From assembly GCA_030653975.1 (NCBI GenBank), contig JAURYH010000021.1, forward strand, positions 171,668-235,667: a stretch of DNA of 64,000 bases. Direction: 5' to 3'. A model generated the notes under the pieces. The model worked only from the letters and a program-made list of their open reading frames with translations, made no database searches and was not told the DNA's origin. Positions 9,688 to 18,590 of this stretch are shown piece after piece. Within the stretch, counting starts at the first letter, position 1, and each line of letters opens with the position of its first letter. Position numbers and translations under genes: made by a program. The stretch comes from Hydrogenophaga sp. (GTDB lineage: Bacteria; Pseudomonadota; Gammaproteobacteria; Burkholderiales; Burkholderiaceae_C).

Positions 9688-11514
9688 ATGAATACCCTGC
9701 ACAGCCCCGTCGCCACCCCGGCCCACGGGCGCCTGAAACCCCTCGCCTGGTGGCTTCGCGGCCTGTTGGGCGCGTCGCTGCTGGCGGGTGCCTGCGCCTC
9801 CCAGGCCCAAGGCACGCCTTCCCCCTTGGATGCCGCCCCAGCCGCCACCGGGACACCCGAGGTTCGCAACTCCGACCTGAATGCCCCGCTGTTCTACCAG
9901 TTGTTGCTGGGTGAGCTCAATGTGGGTTCCGGCGAACCCGGCACCGGTTACTCCCTTTTCCTCGACGCGGCACGCAAACAGAAGGACGCCCAGCTGTACC
10001 GGCGAGCCGTGGACATTGCCCTGCAGGCGCGCTCGGGCGAAGCGGCCCTGACCGCGGCCCAGGCCTGGTCCAGGGACTTGCCCGACTCGATCGACGCCGA
10101 CCGCTTCGTGCTGCAGATCCTGCTCGCTCTCAACCGGCCCGGCGAAACAGGTCCGGTCTTGAGCTCCCTGCTCGCCCGCTCACCGGCCGCCGAACGCAAC
10201 GACTCCATCAACGCGATTCCACAAACCTATGCCCGTGTCGCCGACAAGGCCCTCGCACTGAAGGTGGTCCGGGAGGCGATGACGCCCTTCCTCCGGCAAC
10301 CGAAGCACGCCGCGGCAGCCTGGACCACCCTGGGCCGCATGGAACTCGCGCAGGACCAGCTCACCCAGGCGCTGCAATCGGCCCGCCAGGCACAGGCGGC
10401 TGAGCCCGGATCGGTGTTTCCGGCCCTGCTCGCCCTGGAGTTGATGGAGCGGGGACAGAAAGACGCCGAACCCCTGGTGCGCACGCAATTGCAGGCCAGC
10501 CCGCCTTCCGTTGCCAACGGCACCGCCGTGGCCCTGACCTACGCGCGCATCCTGCTCGACCTGCAGCGCAACGCCGAAGCCCGCGCCCTGCTGGAGCGCC
10601 TGACGCAGGCGCAACCCGACCTGCCCGAACCCTGGCTGCTGCTCGCCTCGCTGCAGGTGCAGGACAGCACCGCCCATGCCGCCGCCACCGCCTCGCTGCA
10701 GAAGTACATGGGCCTGGCCCGCCAGTCCGGTGACGAACGCAGCGCCCGCGGCCTGACCCAGGCCTATCTGCTGATGGCCCAGATCGCCGAAAAGCAGAAG
10801 GATTTTGTGGCCGCCAACGCCTGGCTGGACCGGATTGAAAATGCCGACGAGATCATGGCGGCCCAGATGCGGCGCGCTTCGCTGCTGGCGCGCCAGGGAC
10901 AGATGGCCCAGGCGCGTGCGCTGCTGCGCAGCCATCCCGAACGCCGCCCCGAAGACGCCCGGCTAAAACTCGTGGCCGAAGCGCAACTGCTGCGTGATTT
11001 CAAAGACTGGCAGCAGGCCTACGAGGTGTACGGCGAAGCCGTCACCCGCTTCCCGAACGACAACGACCTGATCTACGACCAGGCCATGATGGCCGAGAAA
11101 GCGAACCGGCTGGACGCGATGGAAAACCTGTTGCGCCAGCTGATTGCCACCAAACCGGATCACCACCACGCGTACAACGCCCTGGGCTACTCGCTGGCCG
11201 ACCGCAACGTGCGCCTGCCCGAAGCCAAGCAGCTGATTGAAAAGGCCGTGGAACTCGAACCCGATGACGCCTACATCCAGGACAGTCTGGGCTGGGTGGA
11301 GTTCCGGATGGGCAATGTCCAGCGGGCGCTGGACATCCTCCAGGGCGCCTATGGCAAACGCCCCGATGCCGAAATCGCGGCCCATCTCGGGGAGGTGTTG
11401 TGGGCACAGGGCCAACGCGAACAAGCGCTGAAGATCTGGCGTGAAGGCCTGCTGCTGTCAAGCGACAACGAGACCCTGCAAGGCACCCTCAAACGCCTGC
11501 GGGTCCAGCCATGA
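9688..11514 (+). CDS. Exported tetratricopeptide-repeat protein
   Basis: A 608-residue TPR protein of unknown specific role. Residues 1-45 look like an export signal (basic stretch, WLRGLLGASLLAGACASQAQ); LAGAC could be a lipobox. The rest is Ala/Leu-rich helical repeats, with the clearest TPRs near the C-terminus (HHHAYNALGYSLADRN, DDAYIQDSLGWVEFRMG). The start at 9688 is chosen over an in-frame ATG 28 codons upstream because the signal follows directly and a -10 sits 6 nt away. It overlaps lolB by ATGA and the order TPR-lolB-ispE is usual in Burkholderiales. A role in envelope assembly is inferred from lolB only. Confidence 0.82.
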   Translation: MNTLHSPVATPAHGRLKPLAWWLRGLLGASLLAGACASQAQGTPSPLDAAPAATGTPEVRNSDLNAPLFYQLLLGELNVGSGEPGTGYSLFLDAARKQKDAQLYRRAVDIALQARSGEAALTAAQAWSRDLPDSIDADRFVLQILLALNRPGETGPVLSSLLARSPAAERNDSINAIPQTYARVADKALALKVVREAMTPFLRQPKHAAAAWTTLGRMELAQDQLTQALQSARQAQAAEPGSVFPALLALELMERGQKDAEPLVRTQLQASPPSVANGTAVALTYARILLDLQRNAEARALLERLTQAQPDLPEPWLLLASLQVQDSTAHAAATASLQKYMGLARQSGDERSARGLTQAYLLMAQIAEKQKDFVAANAWLDRIENADEIMAAQMRRASLLARQGQMAQARALLRSHPERRPEDARLKLVAEAQLLRDFKDWQQAYEVYGEAVTRFPNDNDLIYDQAMMAEKANRLDAMENLLRQLIATKPDHHHAYNALGYSLADRNVRLPEAKQLIEKAVELEPDDAYIQDSLGWVEFRMGNVQRALDILQGAYGKRPDAEIAAHLGEVLWAQGQREQALKIWREGLLLSSDNETLQGTLKRLRVQP

Positions 11515-12023
11515 ATCTGGCAGCGGATGGGGGCGCATGGTCACGCCGCCACGCGATACTGGCAGGCCTGACAACAGCCATCCTGCTCGCCGGCTGCGCC
11601 GCCCCCCAGCGCAACACCGTCCCGGGTGAAGCCTTCTGGAGCGGGCGACTGGCCCTGATTGTCGAAAGCGACCCACCCCAGTCCTATTCCGCCAGCTTCG
11701 ATCTGCGCGGCTCACCCGATGCGGGCGAACTGCAACTGAACACGCCACTGGGCAACACCCTGGCCCGGGTGCTGTGGCAACCGGGCAGCGCCGAACTGCA
11801 CCAGGGAGAACGCGTCACCCGGCGCCAGAACCTCGACGAACTGACCACCGAATTCGGTGGCACCGCGCTGCCCGTGGCGGCCCTGTTTGCCTGGCTCCAG
11901 GGGCAGGCCCGCGAGGCCGATGGCTGGCAAGCCGATCTTTCGCGCCAGCCCGAGGGGCGGGTGAACGCCCACCGCCGTCAGCCGCTGCCCGCCGCCGAAC
12001 TGCGCATCGTGTTCGAGCCATGA
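11511..12023 (+). CDS. lolB: Outer-membrane lipoprotein receptor LolB
   Basis: Accepts lipoproteins from periplasmic LolA and inserts them into the outer membrane. The 170-residue precursor has a type II signal with lipobox LLAGCAAPQ, then the LolB body (FWSGRLALIVES, QSYSASFDLRGSPDAGELQLNTPLG). Length fits the family. Start overlaps the TPR stop (ATGA) and its own stop overlaps the ispE start (ATGA), so the three genes are translationally coupled, as in many betaproteobacteria. Confidence 0.9.
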   Translation: MNLAADGGAWSRRHAILAGLTTAILLAGCAAPQRNTVPGEAFWSGRLALIVESDPPQSYSASFDLRGSPDAGELQLNTPLGNTLARVLWQPGSAELHQGERVTRRQNLDELTTEFGGTALPVAALFAWLQGQAREADGWQADLSRQPEGRVNAHRRQPLPAAELRIVFEP

Positions 12024-12925
12024 CACCGGCCCACCCCCGCCCGGTGCTGCGGCACCTGCACGGCGTCCCTGCGCCAGCCAAACTCAACCTGTTCCTGCAC
12101 ATCACGGGTCGCCGGGCCGACGGCTACCACCTGTTGCAGTCGGTCTTCATGCTCATCGACTGGTGCGACCGGCTGGATGTCGAACTGCGCACCGACGGTG
12201 GCATCAGCCGCCATGACCTGCGGCCGGGACGCCTGCCCGCCGAAGACCTGACACTGCGTGCCGCCCGGGCCTTGCAGCAAGCCACCGGCTGCACACTGGG
12301 CGCGCACATCACGCTGGACAAACACATACCGGCCGAAGCCGGCATGGGTGGCGGCTCTTCGGATGCGGCCAGCGTGCTGCTGGCACTCAACCGGCTCTGG
12401 GGCCTCGGTCTGCCGCGAACCGCGTTGTCCGCCATCGGCTTGCAGCTGGGTGCCGACGTTCCCTTTTTCATCGGTGGTCACAACGCCTGGGTCGAAGGCA
12501 TCGGCGAGCAGATCACGCCCGTTTCCCTGCCCCCTGCCCGGTTTCTGGTGATCAAACCGGCTGGAGGCGCATCCACCCAAACCATTTTTGCTTCACCGCT
12601 GCTGAAGCGCGATACAAAAACTGCTACAATCCAAGGCTTTGCTGCAAACGACACACGAGATCTGCCACGGCTTGATATCCAGAAGATTCTGGACTTCGGC
12701 CACAACGATCTTCAGCCGGTGGCCCAGGCGATCTGTCCCGAAGTGGGTCAATGCCTGGACTGGTTGTCCGCTCAGGGCCTGCAAGGCCGCATGACCGGAT
12801 CGGGCACCGCGGTGTTTGCGCAAATGCCGCATCCGCTGGATGGCTCCGATGTCCCTGGTGACTGGACTGTCCGCGAATGCAGCAACATGGATGCACATCC
12901 ATTGCTTGACTGGTGCAGCGATTAG
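12020..12925 (+). CDS. ispE: 4-diphosphocytidyl-2-C-methyl-D-erythritol kinase
   Basis: GHMP kinase of the MEP isoprenoid pathway; phosphorylates CDP-ME. The 301-residue product starts PAPAKLNLFLHITGRRADGYH, the family N-terminal motif, and has the ATP-binding loop EAGMGGGSSDAASVL (residues about 106-120) and C-terminal GRMTGSGTAVFAQ. It starts within the lolB stop. tRNA-Gln and prs follow, the conserved ispE-tRNA-Gln-prs order of Burkholderiales. Confidence 0.96.
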   Translation: MTPAHPRPVLRHLHGVPAPAKLNLFLHITGRRADGYHLLQSVFMLIDWCDRLDVELRTDGGISRHDLRPGRLPAEDLTLRAARALQQATGCTLGAHITLDKHIPAEAGMGGGSSDAASVLLALNRLWGLGLPRTALSAIGLQLGADVPFFIGGHNAWVEGIGEQITPVSLPPARFLVIKPAGGASTQTIFASPLLKRDTKTATIQGFAANDTRDLPRLDIQKILDFGHNDLQPVAQAICPEVGQCLDWLSAQGLQGRMTGSGTAVFAQMPHPLDGSDVPGDWTVRECSNMDAHPLLDWCSD

Positions 12926-13022
12926 AATATCGGCTTGCGCACAGCCCAGGCAGTTGATGCGCAACCTGCGACATGTTTTTGGGTTGTCTGTCTGGCTTCA
13001 CCGCCGGACAAATGACCTGCGT

Positions 13023-13099
13023 AGGGGAGTCGCCAAGTTGGTAAAGGCACTGGATTTTGATTCCAGCATGCGAGGGTTCGAGTCCTTCCTCCCCTGCCA
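13023..13099 (+). tRNA. tRNA-Gln (anticodon TTG)
   Basis: A full cloverleaf can be drawn: acceptor AGGGGAG/CTCCCCT, discriminator G and encoded CCA; D-loop with GTTGGTAAAGG; anticodon stem CTGGA/TCCAG with loop TTTTGAT giving anticodon TTG (reads CAA/CAG); variable loop CATGC; T-arm GAGGG-TTCGAGT-CCTTC with one G-T wobble. It lies between ispE and prs. Confidence 0.96.
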
Positions 13100-13180
13100 C
13101 CATTTTTTGAACCACACCACACAGCGGCCCCGCCGCTGAGCGGCCACCGCTCAGGCCGTTGAGATACAGCTGGGAACACC

Positions 13181-14155
13181 ATGCAAGTTCAGCCCCCGGA
13201 TTTCATGATCTTCACCGGCAACGCCAATCCGGTGCTGGCGGCTGAAATTGCCCAGCACCTCGGCACCCAGCTCGGTTCGGCCAACGTAGGCCGCTTCTCC
13301 GACGGCGAAGTCACCGTGGAAATCACGCAAAACGTGCGCACCCGCGAAGTTTTCGTGATCCAGTCGACCTGCGCGCCGACCAATGAGAACCTGATGGAAC
13401 TCATCATCATGGTCGATGCGCTCAAACGCGCTTCGGCCTCGCGCATTTCCGCTGTCATCCCCTATTTCGGCTATGCCCGCCAGGACCGCCGCCCACGTTC
13501 GAGCCGCGTGCCGATCACGGCCAAGGTGGTGGCCAACATGCTGCAGGCGGTCGGTGTCGATCGCGTGCTGACCATGGACCTGCATGCCGACCAGATCCAG
13601 GGTTTCTTCGACATCCCGGTGGACAACATCTACGCCTCGCCGGTGCTGCTGGGCGACCTGCGCGCAAAGAACTACACCGACCTGTTGGTGGTTTCGCCCG
13701 ACGTCGGCGGCGTGGTGCGTGCGCGCGCGCTGGCCAAGCAGCTCAATTGCGACATGGCCATCATCGACAAGCGCCGCCCCAAGGCCAACGTGTCGGAAGT
13801 GATGCACGTGATCGGTGACATCGAAGGCCGCAACTGCGTGATCATGGACGACATGATCGACACCGCCGGCACGCTGGTGAAAGCCGCGGAAGTGCTCAAG
13901 GAGCGTGGGGCCAAGAGTGTTTATGCCTACTGCACCCATCCGATTTTTTCCGGCCCGGCCATTGAACGCATCGCCAAGGGCAACGCGCTGGACGAGGTCG
14001 TGGTGACCAACACCATTCCGCTGTCGCAGGCCGCCCAGGCTTGCTCCAAGATTCGCCAGCTCTCCGTGGCGCCGCTGATGGCCGAAACCATCGCGCGCAT
14101 TGCCTCGGGTGAGTCGGTCATGAGTTTGTTTGCCGATCAGGACAACCTTTTCTAA
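13181..14155 (+). CDS. prs: Ribose-phosphate pyrophosphokinase
   Basis: Makes PRPP from ribose-5-phosphate and ATP for nucleotide, histidine and NAD synthesis. The 324-residue product shows family motifs: [10 protein letters not shown], the ATP-binding region [35 protein letters not shown], and the PRPP loop [15 protein letters not shown]. It is followed by a strong intrinsic terminator, so it is probably transcribed with the upstream tRNA or alone. Confidence 0.97.
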   Translation: MQVQPPDFMIFTGNANPVLAAEIAQHLGTQLGSANVGRFSDGEVTVEITQNVRTREVFVIQSTCAPTNENLMELIIMVDALKRASASRISAVIPYFGYARQDRRPRSSRVPITAKVVANMLQAVGVDRVLTMDLHADQIQGFFDIPVDNIYASPVLLGDLRAKNYTDLLVVSPDVGGVVRARALAKQLNCDMAIIDKRRPKANVSEVMHVIGDIEGRNCVIMDDMIDTAGTLVKAAEVLKERGAKSVYAYCTHPIFSGPAIERIAKGNALDEVVVTNTIPLSQAAQACSKIRQLSVAPLMAETIARIASGESVMSLFADQDNLF

Positions 14156-14178
14156 GGCCTGCACGCAACCAAAAAGCA

Positions 14179-14201
14179 GGCCGCCATGGGGCGGCCTTTT
14201 T
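14179..14201 (+). terminator. Intrinsic terminator after prs
   Basis: GGCCGCC-ATGG-GGCGGCC stem-loop followed by TTTTT, located 24 bp after the prs stop. Confidence 0.9.
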
Positions 14202-14247
14202 CAACCCGAGGCGTTCTGGTCGCGGAACCCCTCAACAGGAGTCAGTT

Positions 14248-14874
14248 ATGCAATTTGTCGCTTTTGAGCGCGCCAAGCAGGGTACGGGTGCGAGCCGCCG
14301 TCTCCGCATCACCGGTCGCACGCCCGGTATCGTTTTCGGTGGCGAAACGCCCGCCGCCACGATCGAACTCGATCACAACGCCTTGTGGCATGCCCTGAAG
14401 AAAGAAGCCTTCCACGCTTCGATCCTGGACATGGAACTCGCCGGCACGACCCAGAAAGTGTTGCTGCGCGACGTGCAGTACCACCCCTTCAAGCCCCTCG
14501 TGCTGCACGTGGACTTCCAGCGCGTGGACGACAAGACCCGCCTGCACAAGAAGGTGCCGCTGCACTTCGTCGGCGCTGAAGAGTCGCCGGCCGTCAAGAC
14601 CGACAAGTGCGCTGTCAGCCACGTGATGACCGAAATCGAAATCGAGTGCCTGGCCACCCAGTTGCCCGAGCACATCACCGTGGACCTGAGCCAGGTCACC
14701 ACGGGTTCGACCGTCCACACCGGCGACATCGTGCTGCCCAAGGGCATCAAGCTCGTGCTGCACGGCCGCAGCAACCTGACGGTTGCCACGCTGGTTGAGC
14801 CGATCAAGGAAGTGGTTGTCGCTCCGGTGGTGGCCGCTGCCGACGACAAGAAAAAGGGCAAAGGCAAGAAGTAA
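14248..14874 (+). CDS. rplY: 50S ribosomal protein L25 / general stress protein Ctc
   Basis: Binds 5S rRNA in the large ribosomal subunit. At 208 residues it is the long CTC form: N-terminal L25 domain (1-90: [22 protein letters not shown]) plus a C-terminal beta domain (95-185), ending in a Lys/Gly tail ([10 protein letters not shown]). A good Shine-Dalgarno (AGGAG) precedes the ATG. It is flanked by terminators on both sides, so it is a single-gene unit. Confidence 0.96.
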   Translation: MQFVAFERAKQGTGASRRLRITGRTPGIVFGGETPAATIELDHNALWHALKKEAFHASILDMELAGTTQKVLLRDVQYHPFKPLVLHVDFQRVDDKTRLHKKVPLHFVGAEESPAVKTDKCAVSHVMTEIEIECLATQLPEHITVDLSQVTTGSTVHTGDIVLPKGIKLVLHGRSNLTVATLVEPIKEVVVAPVVAAADDKKKGKGKK

Positions 14875-14916
14875 GCTCTGCCTTGGTGGTCCGGCACCGG
14901 ATCACTTTGCTCTCAG

Positions 14917-14941
14917 AGGCCCGCTCATGCGGGCCTTTTTC
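14917..14941 (+). terminator. Intrinsic terminator after rplY
   Basis: AGGCCCGC-TCAT-GCGGGCCT stem-loop running into a T-tract. Confidence 0.9.
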
Positions 14942-14954
14942 ATTTCCGCCACCC

Positions 14955-14960
14955 GATAAT
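14955..14960 (+). promoter_or_regulatory. Candidate -10 (GATAAT) for leaderless pth
   Basis: GATAAT ends 6 nt before the pth ATG at 14967, directly downstream of the rplY terminator. There is no room for a Shine-Dalgarno sequence. Confidence 0.5.
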
Positions 14961-14966
14961 CTGCGC

Positions 14967-15635
14967 ATGATCAAGCTCATCGCCGGCCTCGGCAACCCGG
15001 GCCCTGAATACGAACACACACGCCACAACGCCGGCTTCTGGTGGGTGGACGAAGCGGCGCGCCTGCTCAAGGTCTCGCTGCAGATGGAGCGCAGCCACTT
15101 CGGCCTGGTGGCGCGCACATCGGTGGGTGGGCAGAACGTCTGGCTGGTCGAGCCGCAGACCTTCATGAACCTCTCGGGCAAGTCGGTGGGCTCGCTGGCG
15201 CGCTTTTTCAAGATCGCGCCAGAAGAAGTGCTGGTGGTGCACGACGAGCTCGACCTGCCGCCCGGCGAAGTGAAGCTCAAGAAGGGGGGCGGTCATGCTG
15301 GCCACAATGGCCTGCGCGACATCCACGCCCAGCTGGGCAGTGCCGACTACTGGCGGCTGCGCGTGGGCATCGGGCACCCGGGTGACAGGAGCGAAGTGGC
15401 CAACTGGGTGCTGAAGAAGCCTTCACAGGACGACCGCATCGCCATCGCCCAGGCGCTGGACCGCAGCCTCAAGGCACTGCCCCAGCTGATCGCCGGCGAA
15501 ATGGACAAGGCCACCGCGTTGATCCACACCAGCAAACCGCCTCGGCCCAAACCGCCCAGGCCGCCGAAGATGGATGCGGTGAACGATCAGGTGGCCGGAG
15601 CCGATGGCGCGTCGGTCGCTGCCGACAAGGGCTGA
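14967..15635 (+). CDS. pth: Peptidyl-tRNA hydrolase
   Basis: Releases tRNA from prematurely dissociated peptidyl-tRNA. The 222-residue product has [21 protein letters not shown] (catalytic His in HTRHNAGF), [23 protein letters not shown] and [13 protein letters not shown]. It has about 30 residues more than usual at the C-terminus: a Pro/Lys-rich tail ([13 protein letters not shown]) and a low-complexity end. That tail is read antisense to the end of the convergent ferredoxin gene (49-bp overlap). Confidence 0.95.
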   Translation: MIKLIAGLGNPGPEYEHTRHNAGFWWVDEAARLLKVSLQMERSHFGLVARTSVGGQNVWLVEPQTFMNLSGKSVGSLARFFKIAPEEVLVVHDELDLPPGEVKLKKGGGHAGHNGLRDIHAQLGSADYWRLRVGIGHPGDRSEVANWVLKKPSQDDRIAIAQALDRSLKALPQLIAGEMDKATALIHTSKPPRPKPPRPPKMDAVNDQVAGADGASVAADKG

Positions 15636-15883
15636 CCCGCTTTCAGCAGGCGCTGGTATTTCTGCCAGAGCGTCTCGTGGCTCTCGATGTACTCGGGGTT
15701 CACCGGGATGCAGCTGACCGGGCAGACCTGCATGCACTGGGGTTCGTCAAAATGCCCGACGCACTCGGTGCACTTGGCGGGGTCGATTTCGTAAATCTCT
15801 GCGCCCATGTAAATGGCCTGGTTCGGGCACTCGGGCTCGCAGACGTCGCAGTTGATGCACTCGGCGGTGATCATCAGGGCCAT
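15587..15883 (-). CDS. YfhL-type 2[4Fe-4S] ferredoxin
   Basis: Small electron carrier. The 98-residue protein has [11 protein letters not shown] (C-x2-C-x2-C-x3-C) for one cluster and, after AKCTECVG, the spaced CMQVC pattern for the second, the arrangement of the YfhL/Alvin-like ferredoxins. Redox partner unknown. It lies 15 bp after coaD on the same strand and its 3' end overlaps the pth tail by 49 bp, tail-to-tail. Confidence 0.92.
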   Translation of the reverse strand: MALMITAECINCDVCEPECPNQAIYMGAEIYEIDPAKCTECVGHFDEPQCMQVCPVSCIPVNPEYIESHETLWQKYQRLLKAGQPLSAATDAPSAPAT

Positions 15884-15898
15884 GGTTTGTGCTCCTGA

Positions 15899-16417
15899 TC
15901 AGACCTGGAGGGGGCTGGGCGCGAGACGCCTGGCCACGGGCGCACTCACCATCTGCGACACATCACCACCGAGGGTGGAAATCTCGCGCACCAGCGTGCT
16001 GGAAATGCACTGCAGCTCGGCCTGCGGCAGCAGGAACACGGTCTCCACGGCCGGATTGAGTTTGCGGTTCATCGCGGCCATCTGGGTCTCGTAGTCGAAG
16101 TCGGTCAGGTTGCGCACACCGCGCACCACGGCACAGGCGCCCTGCTGCCGGCAAAAATCCATGATCAGGCCTTCGAACGGCAGCACACGGATCTGCCCGC
16201 CCAGGCTGGCCACGGCTTCGGCGGCCATGTCCATGCGCTCCCGAAGGCTGAAGCGGGTCTTCTTGTGGTGGGCCATCGCCACGGCGATGATCACGTCGTC
16301 GAACAGCAGCGCGGCACGGCGCGCCACGTCTTCGTGACCCAGGGTCAGCGGATCGAAGGTGCCGCTGTAGACCGCGATGCGGGGGCTTCTGGCGGCCGGG
16401 GAGAGCTCGGAATTCAT
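15899..16417 (-). CDS. coaD: Phosphopantetheine adenylyltransferase
   Basis: Fourth step of CoA synthesis: 4'-phosphopantetheine + ATP to dephospho-CoA. The 172-residue product has the nucleotidyltransferase motif AVYSGTFDPLTLGHEDV, MAHHKKTRFSLRER, VVRGVRNLTDFDYE and the C-terminal ISSTLVREI. I start it at 16417 (MNSELSPAARS) rather than 18 codons upstream: length fits and a -10-like CATAAT lies 6 nt before. It is followed by the ferredoxin gene. Confidence 0.95.
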   Translation of the reverse strand: MNSELSPAARSPRIAVYSGTFDPLTLGHEDVARRAALLFDDVIIAVAMAHHKKTRFSLRERMDMAAEAVASLGGQIRVLPFEGLIMDFCRQQGACAVVRGVRNLTDFDYETQMAAMNRKLNPAVETVFLLPQAELQCISSTLVREISTLGGDVSQMVSAPVARRLAPSPLQV

Positions 16418-16423
16418 GCCGGA

Positions 16424-16429
16424 ATTATG
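16424..16429 (-). promoter_or_regulatory. Candidate -10 (CATAAT) for leaderless coaD
   Basis: CATAAT, then TCCGGC, then the coaD ATG: a 6-nt gap identical to that at pth. Confidence 0.45.
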
Positions 16430-16467
16430 CGCGAGGGGTCTCCCCGCCGTGGGACCAGCGGCAAAAG

Positions 16468-17073
16468 TCACTGAGGCGGCAAGGGCCGCAGCAGGTGAAA
16501 GGCCACGACACCGGCCTTGCCCTGGCGGTGCACCTGAAGCCCCAGCTGGGCGAGCTCGTCCGCGCTCCAGATGCGCGGCGCCTCCAGGTAGATCAGGCCA
16601 TCGTCGCCCAGCGCCTGGCGTGCTGCCTGCAGTGCGGCGCTGAACAATGCCTCATTGGCGCCATCGGCAAACGGGGGATCGAGAAACACCACGTCGAGCG
16701 CCTGGCCGCGGCGCTGCAGCAGCGCAGCCACGCCGTCGCCACGCTCCACCCGCACCGCATCGGCTTTCAGGCGCGTCTTGATCCCCTCCAGGGCCTTGAC
16801 CAGATGGGTATCGCTGTCCACCAGCACCACCTCGGCCGCGCCGCGCGAGGCGGCCTCCAGACCGAGCGCGCCGGTGCCCGCGAAAGCGTCCAGGCAGCGC
16901 AGGCCGGTGAGGTCCTGGCCGAGCCAGTTGAACAGGGTCTCACGCACCCGCGCCGGCGTGGGCCGCAAGCCGGGCCGGTCGGCCACGGGCAGCCTGGTGC
17001 GCTTCCAGAGCCCGCCAATGATGCGGACCTCGTGCGGTGCGTTGACGGTGGGGCGGGACACGGGCTTTTTCAT
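16468..17073 (-). CDS. rsmD: 16S rRNA (guanine-966-N2)-methyltransferase
   Basis: Methylates G966 of 16S rRNA with SAM. The 201-residue product has the family N-terminus (VRIIGGLWKRTRLPV, LRPTPARVRETLFNWLG), SAM motif LDAFAGTGALGLEAASRGA, and the N6/N2-methyltransferase motif DPPF. It lies just upstream of coaD (50 bp), the common rsmD-coaD pairing. A weak -10 (TAAGCT, 17080-17085) again sits 6 nt before the ATG. Confidence 0.95.
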   Translation of the reverse strand: MKKPVSRPTVNAPHEVRIIGGLWKRTRLPVADRPGLRPTPARVRETLFNWLGQDLTGLRCLDAFAGTGALGLEAASRGAAEVVLVDSDTHLVKALEGIKTRLKADAVRVERGDGVAALLQRRGQALDVVFLDPPFADGANEALFSAALQAARQALGDDGLIYLEAPRIWSADELAQLGLQVHRQGKAGVVAFHLLRPLPPQ

Positions 17074-17117
17074 GCAGCGAGCTTACCAAGGCGGCGTGAC
17101 GGCGAGAAATGCCCAAT

Positions 17118-17198
17118 CCAGGATGCGGCGGAACTGGCTCCGCCAGGCCGCATCGCATCGCCCCCTTGAGGGGGTCGCGCGCAGCGCGGCAGGGGTGG
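17118..17198. repeat. Comamonadaceae-type GC-rich interspersed repeat
   Basis: Palindromic core CCCCCTTGAGGGGG (17161-17174) flanked by GCGGAACTGGCTCCGCC and GCGCGCAGCGCGGC segments. The architecture resembles 21178-21248. It sits between the rsmD promoter and the M16 peptidase end. Family membership is judged by eye. Confidence 0.5.
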
Positions 17199-17199
17199 G

Positions 17200-18549
17200 T
17201 CATTTTTCTGCGCCCACCACCACGGTCACCATGCGATCGGGCTGCAGCACCCGGGCAAAGGCGCGCCGGATGTCGGCCACGCTGACGCGCTGCACCTGGT
17301 CGGTCCAGGTGTCGAGGTAATCCAGCGGCAGGCCGTTCCACGCGATGTTGGACACGTTGTCGAGCAGCTTGCGGTTGCTGTCGATGCGCAGCGCGAAGCC
17401 GTTGATCAGGTGGTCCTTGGCGGCCTGCAGTTCGGCCTCGGTCGGACCCTGTTCGACGAACTGGCGCACCACATCCCGCGCCACACCGATGGCCTGGTCG
17501 GCCTGGTCGGGCCGGGTGCTCAGGCCGAGCTGGAAGGCGCCCGCGTGCAGCCCGGGCGCGAAGTAACTGTAGACGCTGTAGCTCAGACCGCGCTTCTCGC
17601 GCACTTCGGTGGTCAGGCGGGACACAAAACCGCCGCCACCCAGGATGTAGTTGCCGACAAACAGCGGGAAAAAATCCGGATCGTTGCGCGGCACGCCCGG
17701 CTGCCCGATCAGCACCTGGGCCTGGGCCGCCGCAAAAGGCAGGCGCTGCGTCTGTTCGCGAGCCAGCGGCTGCACTTCGGGCACCGGCGGCAAATCATTG
17801 CAACCGTGCGGCTGCACCGCTGCCATGAATCGACCCACGATGCGCTCGGCAGCTTCCCGGTCGATGGCACCCACGAGGCTCACCTGCGCCCGGCAGGCCG
17901 CCACATGGCGCCGGTAGAACGTGCGCATGTCCGCCACGCTGATGGCGCCCAGGGTCTTGGCGTCGGCTTCGAAGCCATAGGGGTGGGTGCCGAACACGGC
18001 GCGGGAAAAGGCGCGACCGGCGTGGGTACCGGGTCGGTTCTCGGCTTCCTTGAGCGCGGCCAGCATGCGCTCGCGGTCGCGCTGCCAGATCTTCTCGGGC
18101 CAGGCCGGCGCCGCCAGCTGGCGCGCGGCCAGAGCGACGGCGCGCTCCAGCAGCGCGGGCTCGGTGAGCGTGCGCAGGGACAGGCTGAAACGGTCACCGC
18201 TGGCGTTCGCGCCGAACTGGGCGCCCAGATCGGCCCAGGCTTCGCCCAGCTGGTTTTCATCCAGCGCTTTCTGGTCGCCCTGGGCCAGCACGCCGGCCAG
18301 CAACAGACCGGCCGTGGCGCCGGCCAGACCGGCCTGGCTGGCGGGATCGCGGCGGCTGCCGCCGTCAAAATTCAGCTGCACATCCAGCATCGGGATCGAC
18401 GGGCTGGCCACGAGATAGACACGTGCGCCGCTGGCGTGCGTCCAGTGCTGCACCGGAATCGCGGCTTGAGCGCCCGTGAGCGCCCCCAGTCCGGCGAGCA
18501 GCAGCGGCAACCATCGGCTGCGGGTCAGGAAACGGGAGAGGGTCGGCAT
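17200..18549 (-). CDS. M16 (insulinase) family protein, non-catalytic partner
   Basis: A 449-residue exported M16-family protein (signal peptide WLPLLLAGLGALTGAQA). It has the M16 fold features (FDGGSRRDPASQAGLAG, GLSYSVYSYFAPG) but lacks the HxxEH zinc motif seen in its neighbour, having SQAGLAG at that position. In known two-gene systems the inactive subunit pairs with the active one. It lies 41 bp downstream of the HALEH-bearing M16 gene, so a heterodimeric periplasmic peptidase is the likely product. Confidence 0.87.
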   Translation of the reverse strand: MPTLSRFLTRSRWLPLLLAGLGALTGAQAAIPVQHWTHASGARVYLVASPSIPMLDVQLNFDGGSRRDPASQAGLAGATAGLLLAGVLAQGDQKALDENQLGEAWADLGAQFGANASGDRFSLSLRTLTEPALLERAVALAARQLAAPAWPEKIWQRDRERMLAALKEAENRPGTHAGRAFSRAVFGTHPYGFEADAKTLGAISVADMRTFYRRHVAACRAQVSLVGAIDREAAERIVGRFMAAVQPHGCNDLPPVPEVQPLAREQTQRLPFAAAQAQVLIGQPGVPRNDPDFFPLFVGNYILGGGGFVSRLTTEVREKRGLSYSVYSYFAPGLHAGAFQLGLSTRPDQADQAIGVARDVVRQFVEQGPTEAELQAAKDHLINGFALRIDSNRKLLDNVSNIAWNGLPLDYLDTWTDQVQRVSVADIRRAFARVLQPDRMVTVVVGAEK

Positions 18550-18590
18550 GCGTGGAGATCGTTCAGGTGGGACGGTTCAGGTGGAACGGC

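Noticed and set aside
9680..9691. Three-codon frame (MNE, stop) overlapping the TPR start
   Set aside because: It lies upstream of the transcription start predicted from the -10 6 nt before 9688, so it is probably not transcribed.
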